This document shows positions 51,464 through 59,829 of a DNA stretch of 64,000 nt, in pieces. Position 1 is the stretch's first letter, and each line of letters opens with the position of its first letter. This stretch comes from Nocardia yamanashiensis NBRC 100130. GTDB taxonomy: Bacteria > Actinomycetota > Actinomycetes > Mycobacteriales > Mycobacteriaceae. The notes below the pieces were generated by a model. That model was not told the DNA's origin, did no database searches, and was given only the letters and a program-made list of their open reading frames with translations. Both the position numbers and the translations under genes were made by a program. The stretch lies in assembly GCF_001613325.1 (NCBI RefSeq), contig NZ_BDCD01000016.1:1-64000 (forward strand), read 5' to 3'.

Positions 51464-51575
51464 CCGCGCTGGGCCCCGGTCCATTGTGACCTGGCCCTCA
51501 TCCCGACACGATAGTCAGCTGACCGACCGGACTATGTCGTCCGGCACTGTTCGCCGAGGATCGTAGAGGAACTGC

Positions 51576-53378
51576 ATGGGAACCACTGTCGCCGCCGCCC
51601 GGGAGCTGGCGGTGCCCGCGTCCTACACCATCGCGCAGGACGCGGCGCTGTCGGATCTCGTCACCGGAAACGCTCGTGACTGGCCGGAATTCGTGGTCTT
51701 CCAGGTGCCGGCGGCCGACGGCTGGACCGATATCACCGCCGCGCGGTTCGCGGGCGAGGTGGCCGCGGTGGCCAAGGGGCTCATCGCCTCCGGCATCGAG
51801 GCGGGGGACCGGGTGGCCATCATGTCCGGCACCCGCTACGAGTGGGCGCTGCTGGACTACGCGGTATGGGCGGCGGGCGCGTGCACGGTCGCGATCTACG
51901 ACAGCTCGGCCGCCGATCAGGCCGAATGGATTCTCGCCGACTCCGGCACCAAACTGGTCGTGGTCGAGCATCTCGCGCACGCGCGCACCCTGGCCACCGT
52001 GCAGGCGCCGGAACTGCGGGAACTGCTGCGCTTCGACGGCGACGCCATCGGTGAACTGACCCGGCGCGGCGCGGACGTCGACGACGCGGCGCTGGAAGCG
52101 CGGCGCGCCACCGTCACCGCGGACTCGCCCGCGACGCTCATCTACACCTCCGGCACCACTGGGCGGCCCAAGGGCGTGGTGCTCACCCATCGCAATCTGC
52201 TCGCCGAGGCCACCGCCGGACAGCTCGCGCTCACCGACGCCATGGTGGCGGGCGGGCGCACCCTGATGTTCCTGCCGCTGGCGCACGTCTTCGCGCGCGC
52301 CATCTCGGTGGCGGCGCTGGCCTCGCGGGTGACGGTCGCGCACTCCAGCGACTGGTCCACGCTGCCACAGCAATTCGCGGCCTATCAGCCCGATTTCATC
52401 CTCGCCGTGCCGCGGGTGTTCGAGAAGGTCTACAACGGGGCCAAGCAGCGCGCCCACGACGGCGGCAAGGGCCGGATCTTCGATGCCGCCGCCGACACCG
52501 CCATCGCGTGGAGTCAGGCGCAGGAGACCGGCGGCGCGGGGCTGCTGCTGAACCTCAAGCACGCGCTGTTCGATCGGCTCGTGTACGGGAAACTCCGTGC
52601 GGCACTGGGCGGTAAGTGCGAGCGCGCGGTCTCCGGCGGCGGGCCGCTCGGGGCGCGGCTCGGGCACTTCTACCGGGGCGCGGGCATTCCGGTCTACGAG
52701 GGGTACGGGCTCACCGAGACCAGCGCGGCCATCACCGTCAACACTCCCGCCGAGATCCGGGTGGGCACGGTCGGCAAACCCATTCAGGGACACGCGGTCC
52801 GGATCGCCGACGACGGTGAAGTGCTGCTGCGCGGACCGGTGGTGTTCGGCGGGTACTGGCACAATGACGCCGCCACCGCGGAGGCGTTCACCGAGGACTG
52901 GTTCCACACCGGCGATCTCGGCGCGCTCGACGCCGACGGCTATCTGACGATCACCGGGCGCAAGAAGGAGATCCTGGTGACCGCGGCCGGCAAGAACGTC
53001 TCGCCCGCCCAGCTCGAGGATTCGCTGCGCGCGCATCCGCTGATCAGCCAGTGCATGGCGGTCGGTGACGCGCAGCCGTTCGTGGGCGCGCTCATCACCC
53101 TCGATCCCGAGGCGCTGCCCGGCTGGCTGGCCCGCCACGACCTGGACGCCGCCCTGCCGCTGGCGCAGGTCATCGAATTGCCCGCGCTGCGTGCCGAACT
53201 CGAGACCGCCATCGCCGATACCAATGCCAAGGTCTCGAAGGCGGAGGGCATCAAGAAGTTCCGGGTGCTGAGCGTCGACTGGACCCAGGAGGGCGGCGAA
53301 CTGACCCCGAAGATGTCGCTCAAGCGCGCGGTGGTGGCGCAGAAGTACGCCGCCGAGATCGCCGCGCTCTACAGCTGA
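51576..53378 (+). CDS. Long-chain acyl-CoA synthetase (AMP-forming, FadD15-like)
   Basis: 600 aa; AGAGGA lies 7 bases before the ATG. The AMP-binding P-loop TLIYTSGTTGRPKGVVLTH is at residues ~188-206, YEGYGLTETSAAITVN near 375, the adenylate-binding Asp in WFHTGDLGALDADGYL near 442, and the hinge ITGRKKEILVTAAGKNVSP near 460. The lengths and the LKHALFDRLVYGKLRAALGG insertion are those of FadD15-type long-chain fatty acid ligases. It probably activates fatty acids to CoA esters for degradation or lipid synthesis. A strong hairpin follows. Confidence 0.94.
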   Translation: MGTTVAAARELAVPASYTIAQDAALSDLVTGNARDWPEFVVFQVPAADGWTDITAARFAGEVAAVAKGLIASGIEAGDRVAIMSGTRYEWALLDYAVWAAGACTVAIYDSSAADQAEWILADSGTKLVVVEHLAHARTLATVQAPELRELLRFDGDAIGELTRRGADVDDAALEARRATVTADSPATLIYTSGTTGRPKGVVLTHRNLLAEATAGQLALTDAMVAGGRTLMFLPLAHVFARAISVAALASRVTVAHSSDWSTLPQQFAAYQPDFILAVPRVFEKVYNGAKQRAHDGGKGRIFDAAADTAIAWSQAQETGGAGLLLNLKHALFDRLVYGKLRAALGGKCERAVSGGGPLGARLGHFYRGAGIPVYEGYGLTETSAAITVNTPAEIRVGTVGKPIQGHAVRIADDGEVLLRGPVVFGGYWHNDAATAEAFTEDWFHTGDLGALDADGYLTITGRKKEILVTAAGKNVSPAQLEDSLRAHPLISQCMAVGDAQPFVGALITLDPEALPGWLARHDLDAALPLAQVIELPALRAELETAIADTNAKVSKAEGIKKFRVLSVDWTQEGGELTPKMSLKRAVVAQKYAAEIAALYS

Positions 53379-53463
53379 GCACCGAATTGAACTCTGGGGA
53401 CGGCTGGTTCGTATAACCCGTAACCCAGATGGTTCGTCCGGGCGTCGCCGCGACCCGGACCCC

Positions 53464-53495
53464 ACGGCCCCACCGGCCCGCGCCGGTGGGGCCGT
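53464..53495 (+). terminator. Hairpin terminator after the acyl-CoA synthetase
   Basis: ACGGCCCCACCGGC (53464-53477) and GCCGGTGGGGCCGT (53482-53495) form a perfect 14-bp stem with a 4-base loop. There is no T tract. It separates the synthetase transcript from the biosynthetic operon. Confidence 0.65.
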
Positions 53496-53544
53496 CGTGC
53501 ACTCGAAACCCTTTGCGCGGCAAATTATTTCGCGCCGCACTGTG

Positions 53545-53557
53545 ACGTGGCACACGT
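53545..53557. promoter_or_regulatory. Palindrome ACGTGGCACACGT at the biosynthetic operon promoter
   Basis: 5-bp arms ACGTG/CACGT around GCA, with the right arm touching the -35 hexamer (53557-53562). The position suits a repressor operator; the OhrR-type regulator at the end of the operon is one candidate binder. Confidence 0.4.
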
Positions 53558-53586
53558 TGTCTGAGTCAGTTCGGGGTAGTTACATT
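53557..53586 (+). promoter_or_regulatory. Promoter of the ThDP/KAS III operon, leaderless type
   Basis: TTGTCT (-35, 53557-53562) and TACATT (-10, 53581-53586) are 18 bases apart. The -10 is 7 bases before the ATG at 53594, so the transcript probably starts at or next to the start codon. This is the clearest promoter in the window. Confidence 0.55.
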
Positions 53587-53593
53587 GTGGGCG

Positions 53594-55384
53594 ATGTATC
53601 GCTCACGATCAATCACAGCGCCGACCGCCGAACCCGCCGCGCGGCCGGACCTTCCGACCGTCGCCGACCTGATCGTCACTCGCCTCGCCACCCACACCAC
53701 CCACGTCTTCGGCGTCGGCGGGGCCAATATCGAAGACCTCTACGACGCCCTGCACCGCACCGCCCACCCCATCACCGGCATCGTCGCCAAACACGAATTC
53801 GGCGCCGCCACCATGGCGGACGGCTACTTCCGCGCCACCGGCCGCCTCGGCGTCGTAGCCGCCACCTCCGGCGGCGGCGCCATGAATCTGCTTGCCGGAC
53901 TGACCGAGTCCTACGACTCCCGCATCCCCGTCCTGGCCCTCATCGGCCAGCCGCCCCTGACCCTGGAAGGCCGCGGCGCGTTCCAGGACACCAGCGGCGG
54001 CCCCGGCCTCCTCGATGCCGAACGCATCTTCGCCGCCGTCACCCGGCACTGCGAGAAGGTGACCGACCCGGCGGATATCGCCGCCGCGCTCGATCGCGCC
54101 CTGACCGCGGCCCTGCAGGGCGGCCCGGCGGCCCTGCTGCTGCCGAAGGACGTGCAGTCCGCGCCACTCGATGTCCGCGCGCCCGTAGCCGCCGGGAACG
54201 GCATCGCCACGCCGACGGCGGGCAGCACTGCCGTCGATGCGATCGGATCACTGCTCGAGGCATCGCGAGGGCGGACGGTCGTCATCGCCGGGCCCGAGGT
54301 CGGCCGGGTGGACGCGCGTGCGGAGTTGCTGGCCCTCGCAACAGCCTTGGATGCGACGGTGCTGGTCACGCCGGACGCCAAAGACGCCTTCCCGAACCGG
54401 CATTCGCGCTTCGGTGGCATCACCGGGATCATGGGGCACCCGCACGCGCCGGATCTCATCGCTCACGCGCAGGTGTGCCTGCTGGTGGGCGCGACGCTGC
54501 CGATGACGGCGCGCGCCGGGCTCGATGACGCTCTGCGCGACTGCATGCACGTGCTCAGCGTCGGCGCCGAAAAACCATACGTGCGGACCGATATTCACGC
54601 GCTGGGTCCGCTGCGTGCATCCCTGAGCGCGCTGGCCGGGGACCTGCGTGCGCGGGGGATCGCCGCGGCGAGTGCCACTGCGCCCGGTCATTCCGGCGCG
54701 ACCGCGGGTGGAATCCTCGACGCCGGTGCGGATCTCCGCCACGGGCACGCCGATCCGGTGCGGGAAACCGCATTGCCGGAGCTGGCGGTTCCGCCCGCCA
54801 CCGGACCGGGCGTGCGGTATCGCGAGGCGGTGCTCGCCATCCGGGAGCGGCTCGAACCCGGGACGACCGTGGTCGCCGATGCCGGGAATACCGGTGCGGC
54901 CGTGGTGCATTACCTGCCGGTGCCCGAGGACGGGCGGTTTCTGATCGCGCTCGGGATGGGTGGGATGGGGTACGCGTTCGGGGCGGGGGTGGGGGCTGCG
55001 CTGGGGCGGGGACGGCGCAGCGTCGTGATCGCCGGGGACGGTGCGTATTTCATGCACGGGCACGAGGTGCACACGGCCGTGGAGTATCACGTGCCGGTGA
55101 CGTTCGTGGTGTTCAACAACAACGCGCACGCCATGTGCGTGACGCGTGAACAGCTCTATTACTCGGGGGAGTACACCTACAACCGGTTCGGGCAGGCGCG
55201 GATCGGGGCCGCGATGGCCGCCATGTTCCCGCAGCTGCCCGTTTTCACCGCGAGCACGCTCGAAGAGTTCGAACGCGCGCTCGACGAAACCCGTACCACC
55301 TCCGGGCCCGCCTTCATCGAATTGCGTTGCGATCCCGATGAGATTCCGCCCTTCGCCCCCTTCCTGAAGGAGTTGTCCGCATGA
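53594..55384 (+). CDS. ThDP-dependent acetolactate synthase-like enzyme
   Basis: 596 aa, three-domain ThDP enzyme. The N-terminal PYR domain has TTHVFGVGGANIEDLYDAL and the ThDP-activating Glu68 in GIVAKHEFGAATMADGYF. SGGGAMNLLAGLTESYDSRIPVLALIG follows. The C-terminal PP domain has GMGGMGYAFGAGVGAALG and the metal site GDGAYFMHGHEVH then VFNNNAHAM near 500. This is the acetolactate synthase/decarboxylase superfamily. The FAD-dependence and substrate of true acetolactate synthase cannot be assumed. The product is likely an alpha-hydroxy ketone or an aldehyde. It is the first gene of a four-gene coupled operon and overlaps the next by ATGA. Confidence 0.9.
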   Translation: MYRSRSITAPTAEPAARPDLPTVADLIVTRLATHTTHVFGVGGANIEDLYDALHRTAHPITGIVAKHEFGAATMADGYFRATGRLGVVAATSGGGAMNLLAGLTESYDSRIPVLALIGQPPLTLEGRGAFQDTSGGPGLLDAERIFAAVTRHCEKVTDPADIAAALDRALTAALQGGPAALLLPKDVQSAPLDVRAPVAAGNGIATPTAGSTAVDAIGSLLEASRGRTVVIAGPEVGRVDARAELLALATALDATVLVTPDAKDAFPNRHSRFGGITGIMGHPHAPDLIAHAQVCLLVGATLPMTARAGLDDALRDCMHVLSVGAEKPYVRTDIHALGPLRASLSALAGDLRARGIAAASATAPGHSGATAGGILDAGADLRHGHADPVRETALPELAVPPATGPGVRYREAVLAIRERLEPGTTVVADAGNTGAAVVHYLPVPEDGRFLIALGMGGMGYAFGAGVGAALGRGRRSVVIAGDGAYFMHGHEVHTAVEYHVPVTFVVFNNNAHAMCVTREQLYYSGEYTYNRFGQARIGAAMAAMFPQLPVFTASTLEEFERALDETRTTSGPAFIELRCDPDEIPPFAPFLKELSA

Positions 55385-56040
55385 CCGAAGCCGCCCGCAT
55401 CGCCCCCGTCGAAGTGCCCGATGTCGGAGTGCCCGGGGTGTACCGCATCGAGACCCTCGCCATGAAGGAGGGGATGCCGATGGTGCTGGACATGACGCGC
55501 GCGGTGTACCCGCACGACGAGATCTTCGGCGACTACTGCACCGTTCACGAGTACGTGGCCGCGCCGCCGGACGAGGTGTACGAATACCTGGCCGACACCC
55601 GCAGCCTGTGCGAATGGACCTACAGCATGCGGGGATTCGAGCCCACCGGCGAACCGGAGCTGTGGGTTTCCGACGATCGCATCGGCTCGCACACCCGCAT
55701 CTACACCCGCACCGTCGCCAATCCGCAAGCGCGGACCGTGGATTACCACTGCTCGTGGGATCAGGGCGAGCACCTGTGGATGATCTACCTGATGCGCGTG
55801 GTGGACGCGCAACTGGTGCTGAACAAGCCCGGTTCGGTGATCACCTGGACCAACTGCCGCCATCCGTTCTACGAGGACAACGGCTATCCCGAGACGGCCC
55901 CCGCCGACCGCCCGGTGTGGGTGGGCGACTTCTGGCACCTCTTCGCCGCCGGGCACCTGCTGGAACTGCGCAATCTCAAGGCCATCTGCGAGCATCGCCA
56001 CGCCGCCGGCCAGCCCATCAAGCCGGAATGGATGAACTGA
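55381..56040 (+). CDS. SRPBCC-like protein of the biosynthetic operon
   Basis: 219 aa; the ATG overlaps the ThDP enzyme stop. Residues ~55-200 look like an SRPBCC/START-type fold: YVAAPPDEVYEYLADTRSLCEWTYSMRGFE at the start, paired strands RIYTRTVANPQARTVDYHCSW, and a long final helix FWHLFAAGHLLELRNLKAICEH. The N-terminal ~50 residues (MVLDMTRAVYPHDEIFGDY) are extra. Such proteins act as aromatases, cyclases or ligand carriers in biosynthetic clusters; here the role is inferred from position only. It lies 2 bases before the KAS III-like gene. Confidence 0.75.
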   Translation: MTEAARIAPVEVPDVGVPGVYRIETLAMKEGMPMVLDMTRAVYPHDEIFGDYCTVHEYVAAPPDEVYEYLADTRSLCEWTYSMRGFEPTGEPELWVSDDRIGSHTRIYTRTVANPQARTVDYHCSWDQGEHLWMIYLMRVVDAQLVLNKPGSVITWTNCRHPFYEDNGYPETAPADRPVWVGDFWHLFAAGHLLELRNLKAICEHRHAAGQPIKPEWMN

Positions 56041-56042
56041 CC

Positions 56043-57053
56043 ATGAGCACCGTGAGCCTCCTCGACGTCGCCGGGTACCTGCCCGAGAACATCGTCTCCG
56101 CCGACTATTTCGCCCAGCACGCCGACCCCGACGACGTGACCGGCAATGTCATGTTCAAGGCCCCCAAGTTCCGCCGCCATATCGCCCCCGGCGAATCGGT
56201 CGCCGATATGGCCGAACGCGCCGTCGCCCCGATCCTGGCGCGCCAGGGCCGGGAAGTGCTGCGCGACATCGACATTCTGATCGTGCACACCCAGCTGCCC
56301 GAGACCGGCATCGTCGGCAACGGCGGCGAGGTGGCGGCGCGGCTGGGCATCAATCCGGAATGGCTGATCGACCTGCACAACGGCGGCTGCGCGGCCTTCG
56401 TGCACGGTATGAAACTGGCCCGCCAGCTGCTGGCGAGCACCGACGCCACATCCGCGCTCATCGTGACCGTGCAGAACTGCGCCGGACAGGTTTTCACCCA
56501 GGAACAGGTGCGCGGCAAACCCCAAGCCGCCATTCCGGGCGACGGCGCGGGCGCGGGACTGCTGGTGAAATCCGGGGATTCGCCGATCCTCGATATCGAG
56601 ACCCGGCACCTGCCGCAGTACGCCGGCCAGATGACGGTGATGGCCGACCCGCCGCGCAAGTACTGGGAGGCCGGCCCCGGCCAGATGCACGTCGGCTTCA
56701 CCGAATCCAAGATCGTGCGGGTGCTGGCGCGCGGCAATCGCATCGTGCCCGAGGTGGCGCAGGCGGTGTGCACCCGGATCGGCGTTCCCGCAACCGATCT
56801 CGACCTGCTGGTCACCAATCAGCCCAATCGCGCCTTCCTGCGCAACTGGCGCGATGCCCTGCAACTCCCCGCCGACAAGCACCCCGACACCTTCGACGAT
56901 TGCGGAAACCTGTTCGCCGCGGGCATTCCCGTCACCTTCGACCGCGCCGTGGACGAGGGCCGGGTGCCCGCCGGATCGCTGGTCATGTTCGCGGGCTTCG
57001 CGCACGCCGGTGACTTCGCCGCCGCGGCCGCGGTGCGCTGGGGCGGACGCTGA
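56043..57053 (+). CDS. 3-oxoacyl-ACP synthase III-like enzyme with altered triad
   Basis: 336 aa with a thiolase fold. The nucleophile Cys116 is in DLHNGGCAAFVHGMKLA, as in FabH. The third triad position Asn289 is kept in DDCGNLFAAGIPV. The second is changed: the FabH HQAN-type motif reads N259-Q-P-N in LLVTNQPNRAF, so the catalytic His is Asn. This pattern argues against ordinary decarboxylative Claisen condensation and for acyl transfer, another condensation chemistry, or loss of one half-reaction. It is co-translated with the ThDP and SRPBCC genes and followed after 17 bases by the aminotransferase. Confidence 0.88.
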   Translation: MSTVSLLDVAGYLPENIVSADYFAQHADPDDVTGNVMFKAPKFRRHIAPGESVADMAERAVAPILARQGREVLRDIDILIVHTQLPETGIVGNGGEVAARLGINPEWLIDLHNGGCAAFVHGMKLARQLLASTDATSALIVTVQNCAGQVFTQEQVRGKPQAAIPGDGAGAGLLVKSGDSPILDIETRHLPQYAGQMTVMADPPRKYWEAGPGQMHVGFTESKIVRVLARGNRIVPEVAQAVCTRIGVPATDLDLLVTNQPNRAFLRNWRDALQLPADKHPDTFDDCGNLFAAGIPVTFDRAVDEGRVPAGSLVMFAGFAHAGDFAAAAAVRWGGR

Positions 57054-57070
57054 ACGGATCGGAACCGAGC

Positions 57071-58078
57071 ATGACCCACACCATCGAGCTCGGGCACCGG
57101 CTCGGGCTCAACGAGAACCCGTACGGCCCACTGCCGTCCGTGCACGCGGCCCTCGAGCGCGCGCTGGTGGCCGCCAACCGCTACCCGGAATTCCGGCCCG
57201 ACCGCCTGCCCCGCCTGATCGCCGACCGGATCGGCGTCGCCCCGGAACGCGTGGTGGTGGGCGCGGGCGCGACGGGCGTGTTCATGACCCTGCTGCAGGA
57301 ATTCGTCCGCCCCGGCGACGAAGTCGTCATGGCCACCCCGACTTTCGAGGGTTTCCCCATGCTCACCGAAATGGTGGGCGGCCGCGCGGTCGCGGTGCCG
57401 CTCACCCCCGGCGGCTGCCAGGACCTGCGCGCCATGGCCGCCGCTGTGGGGGCGCGCACCCGCCTGGTGGTGATATGCAACCCGCACAATCCCACCGGCA
57501 CCCGCCTCGATCCGGGCGCGCTGTCGGATTTTCTGGCGGCTCTCGACCCGGCCGTGACCGCGGTGCTGGACGAGGCGTACCTGGAGTTCGTCCCGAACGG
57601 CGACCGCCTGGCCACCCTGGACCTGCTCGACCGGCACCCGAATCTGGTGGTGGTGCGGACCTTCTCGAAGGCGTTCGGGCTGGCCGCGCTGCGCATCGGC
57701 TACGCGGTCGGCCTGCCGGTCACCATGGGCCGGATCGCGCACCGGCAGGTGCCGTTCGCCATGCACGCGCTCGCCGAGGTCGGGGTGCGCGCCTGCTACG
57801 ACGCCGCGGACGAGCTCACCGCGCGGGTGGAGGCCATTCGCGCCGAGAGCGCCCGGCTCGGCGCGGGTCTGCGGGCCCTCGGGCTGCCGGTGCCGATCAG
57901 CTCCGCCAACTTCGCGTTTGTCTTCACCCCTGACCAAGCGGTCGGATTCGGCTTGCGGAACGCCTTCGCCGAGGCGGGCATCCAGGTCAAGGATTATGCG
58001 GAGGGCATCCGGGTCACCGTCGGCGACGACGCGGCCACCGCCGCCGTCCTCACCGCGGTACGGACCGCGATCCCGTAA
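57071..58078 (+). CDS. PLP-dependent aminotransferase class I/II (HisC-like)
   Basis: 335 aa. It starts in the style of histidinol-phosphate aminotransferase-like enzymes (RLGLNENPYGPLPSV). The glycine-rich phosphate site VVVGAGATGVFMTLL is near 60, VVICNPHNPTGTRL near 137, VLDEAYLEFVP near 169, and the PLP lysine in VRTFSKAFGLAALRIGY near 200. It probably puts an amino group on the keto product of the ThDP/KAS III steps, or prepares an amino acid-like precursor. A dedicated histidine-pathway role is unlikely because no his genes are near. Confidence 0.9.
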   Translation: MTHTIELGHRLGLNENPYGPLPSVHAALERALVAANRYPEFRPDRLPRLIADRIGVAPERVVVGAGATGVFMTLLQEFVRPGDEVVMATPTFEGFPMLTEMVGGRAVAVPLTPGGCQDLRAMAAAVGARTRLVVICNPHNPTGTRLDPGALSDFLAALDPAVTAVLDEAYLEFVPNGDRLATLDLLDRHPNLVVVRTFSKAFGLAALRIGYAVGLPVTMGRIAHRQVPFAMHALAEVGVRACYDAADELTARVEAIRAESARLGAGLRALGLPVPISSANFAFVFTPDQAVGFGLRNAFAEAGIQVKDYAEGIRVTVGDDAATAAVLTAVRTAIP

Positions 58079-58082
58079 TGCG

Positions 58083-58088
58083 TACCCT
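58083..58088 (+). promoter_or_regulatory. Leaderless-type -10 box of the OhrR-like gene
   Basis: TACCCT lies 4 bases after the aminotransferase stop and 6 bases before the ATG at 58095, so the regulator may have its own promoter besides operon readthrough. Confidence 0.42.
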
Positions 58089-58094
58089 GTGACA

Positions 58095-58616
58095 ATGGAC
58101 GCTCGACCACATACCGGGTCCGAAGCCGGTGGGCACCCGGCCTCGGACGCGGACGTGGATCACGAATTGCTATCTCTCAGCACCCAGCTGTGCTTCGCCC
58201 TGTACAGCACCTCCCGGGCCATGACCGCCGCGTATCGCCCGCACCTGGACGCCATGGACGTCACCTATCCGCAGTACCTGGCGCTGCTGGCGCTGTGGGA
58301 GTTCCCCGGCATCACCATGAAGGAGCTCGGCGAGCACCTGCGCCTGGACTACGGCACGGTCTCGCCGATCATCGCGCGCCTGCAGGCCCGCGGTCTGGTG
58401 GACAGCGTGCGCAGCGAAACCGATCGCCGCACCGTGCATCTGCGCGCCACCGCCGCCGGCCGGGAATTGCAGCGCCGCGCCCAGGACATGATCGAGTCGA
58501 CCATGGACGCGGTCGGCTATCCGATCGAGACGCTGATCGATCTGCGCGACCGGATCAACGAGCTCGGGGACCGCTTGGCGCAGGTTTCGCCCGCGCCCCT
58601 GCCTCCCATGTCTTGA
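58095..58616 (+). CDS. ohrR: MarR family regulator, OhrR-type peroxide sensor
   Basis: 173 aa. The N-terminal segment LSTQLCFALYSTSRAMTAAYRPHLD carries Cys33, the place of the reactive cysteine of OhrR organic-hydroperoxide sensors. MDVTYPQYLALLALWEF follows, then the winged helix (MKELGEHLRLDYGTVSPIIARLQARGLV, RSETDRRTVHL with the wing). The first ~24 residues are a disordered extension. OhrR proteins normally repress ohr, but no ohr or other peroxidase gene is present in the window. The neighbouring targets would be the ThDP/KAS III operon or the mycolyltransferase-like gene. Confidence 0.9.
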   Translation: MDARPHTGSEAGGHPASDADVDHELLSLSTQLCFALYSTSRAMTAAYRPHLDAMDVTYPQYLALLALWEFPGITMKELGEHLRLDYGTVSPIIARLQARGLVDSVRSETDRRTVHLRATAAGRELQRRAQDMIESTMDAVGYPIETLIDLRDRINELGDRLAQVSPAPLPPMS

Positions 58617-58736
58617 CACGGGGCACTCCCATTTGAAAGACATTGTCGAGTAACACGTTTGCCTCGGCGAAAGACATAGCGACGGGGAACGGCTCGACCG
58701 CGGGCTGAGCGAGCCCGGCACAAAAGGGAGTATTAG

Positions 58737-59753
58737 GTGCGTTATCGAGTACCGGCGCGAAAGTCCGCCGCCGGGCGAACCGCCGCTGTCGCGGCCGCCA
58801 TCGCCTTGGCGGTGGGCCTGACCGTGGGCAACACGTCGGCGGAACCGCAGAAGCCCGCGTCCATCACCGCCAATACCAAGGACGGGCGCAACTGGCATCT
58901 GAAGGTGTATTCGGCGGCCATGGACAAGGAGATCCTGGTCGATGTGCAGCGGCCGGCCGACGAATCCAAATCCGCGCCGAATCTCTGGATGCTCAACGGC
59001 CTGGACGGCGGTGAGGGCACCGCGAACTGGAAGGCCCGCACCAATGCCCTGGAATGGCTGGCCGACAAGCACGTCAATGTCATCCAGCCGATCGGCGGTC
59101 TCGGCAGTTACTACACCGACTGGGAGAAGCCGGACCCGAAGCTGGGCCTGAACAAGTGGAAGACGTTCTTCACCGAGGAACTGCCGCCGCTGCTGGACAA
59201 GGAACTCAAGTCCACCGGGCTCAATGCCCTCGCCGGGCTCTCGACCTCCGGTACTTCGGTGCTGCAGCTGGCCGAGGCCAAGCCGGGCCTGTGGAAGACC
59301 GTCGCCGCCTACAGCGGCTGCGCGCAGATCGCCGATCCGGCCGGTCAGCGCTTCCTCAAGCTGGCCACCGAGACCTGGGCGGGCGGCAATACCGAGAACA
59401 TGTACGGCCCGGCGGATTCCCCGCTGTGGGCGGCCAATGATCCGGTCGTGAACGCCGAGAAGCTGCGCGGCACCCAGCTCTACATCTCCAGCGGCAGCGG
59501 TCTGCCGCTGCTGGAGGACGTGCAGTACTACCTCGACAACGCGCCCGGCGTCACCGGCGCCATCAACCTGAGCCTGGGCGTCATCATCGAGGCCGCGGTC
59601 AACGGCTGCACCCATAACCTGCAGTCCAAGCTGGATTCGCTGAACATTCCGGCGACCTACCAGTTCAATCCGGTCGGCACCCACTACTGGCCGTACTGGG
59701 AAGAGGCGCTGCACAAGTCGTGGCCGATGCTGGCCAGCGGCATGGGGATCTGA
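58737..59753 (+). CDS. Secreted esterase of the antigen 85 / mycolyltransferase family
   Basis: 338 aa. The GTG start has AGGGAG ~8 bases upstream. A signal peptide (basic start, TAAVAAAIALAVGLTVG, cleavage near residue 35) precedes an alpha/beta-hydrolase. The nucleophile Ser is in AGLSTSGTSVLQLA near 168, aligned with the GLSMAGSSA of Ag85, and the catalytic His is in PVGTHYWPYWEEAL near 320. Early segments (LWMLNGLDGG, YYTDWEKP, WKTFFTEELPPLLDKE) are characteristic. Family members transfer mycolic acids to trehalose or arabinogalactan, which fits a mycolate-forming host. A strong terminator follows. Confidence 0.92.
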   Translation: MRYRVPARKSAAGRTAAVAAAIALAVGLTVGNTSAEPQKPASITANTKDGRNWHLKVYSAAMDKEILVDVQRPADESKSAPNLWMLNGLDGGEGTANWKARTNALEWLADKHVNVIQPIGGLGSYYTDWEKPDPKLGLNKWKTFFTEELPPLLDKELKSTGLNALAGLSTSGTSVLQLAEAKPGLWKTVAAYSGCAQIADPAGQRFLKLATETWAGGNTENMYGPADSPLWAANDPVVNAEKLRGTQLYISSGSGLPLLEDVQYYLDNAPGVTGAINLSLGVIIEAAVNGCTHNLQSKLDSLNIPATYQFNPVGTHYWPYWEEALHKSWPMLASGMGI

Positions 59754-59771
59754 CGGTCTTCAGAAAACCTG

Positions 59772-59814
59772 GAAATCAGCGCTCACCGGAATTCGGTGGG
59801 CGCTGATTTCTTTT
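59772..59814. terminator. Strong terminator between convergent genes
   Basis: A 17-bp stem (59772-59788 with 59794-59810, one G-T pair) with a 5-base loop is followed by TTTT on the plus strand, and the opposite side reads a short T run on the minus strand. It should stop the mycolyltransferase gene and probably the opposite hydrolase gene. Confidence 0.88.
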
Positions 59815-59829
59815 GCCGCGCGCTCGCGG

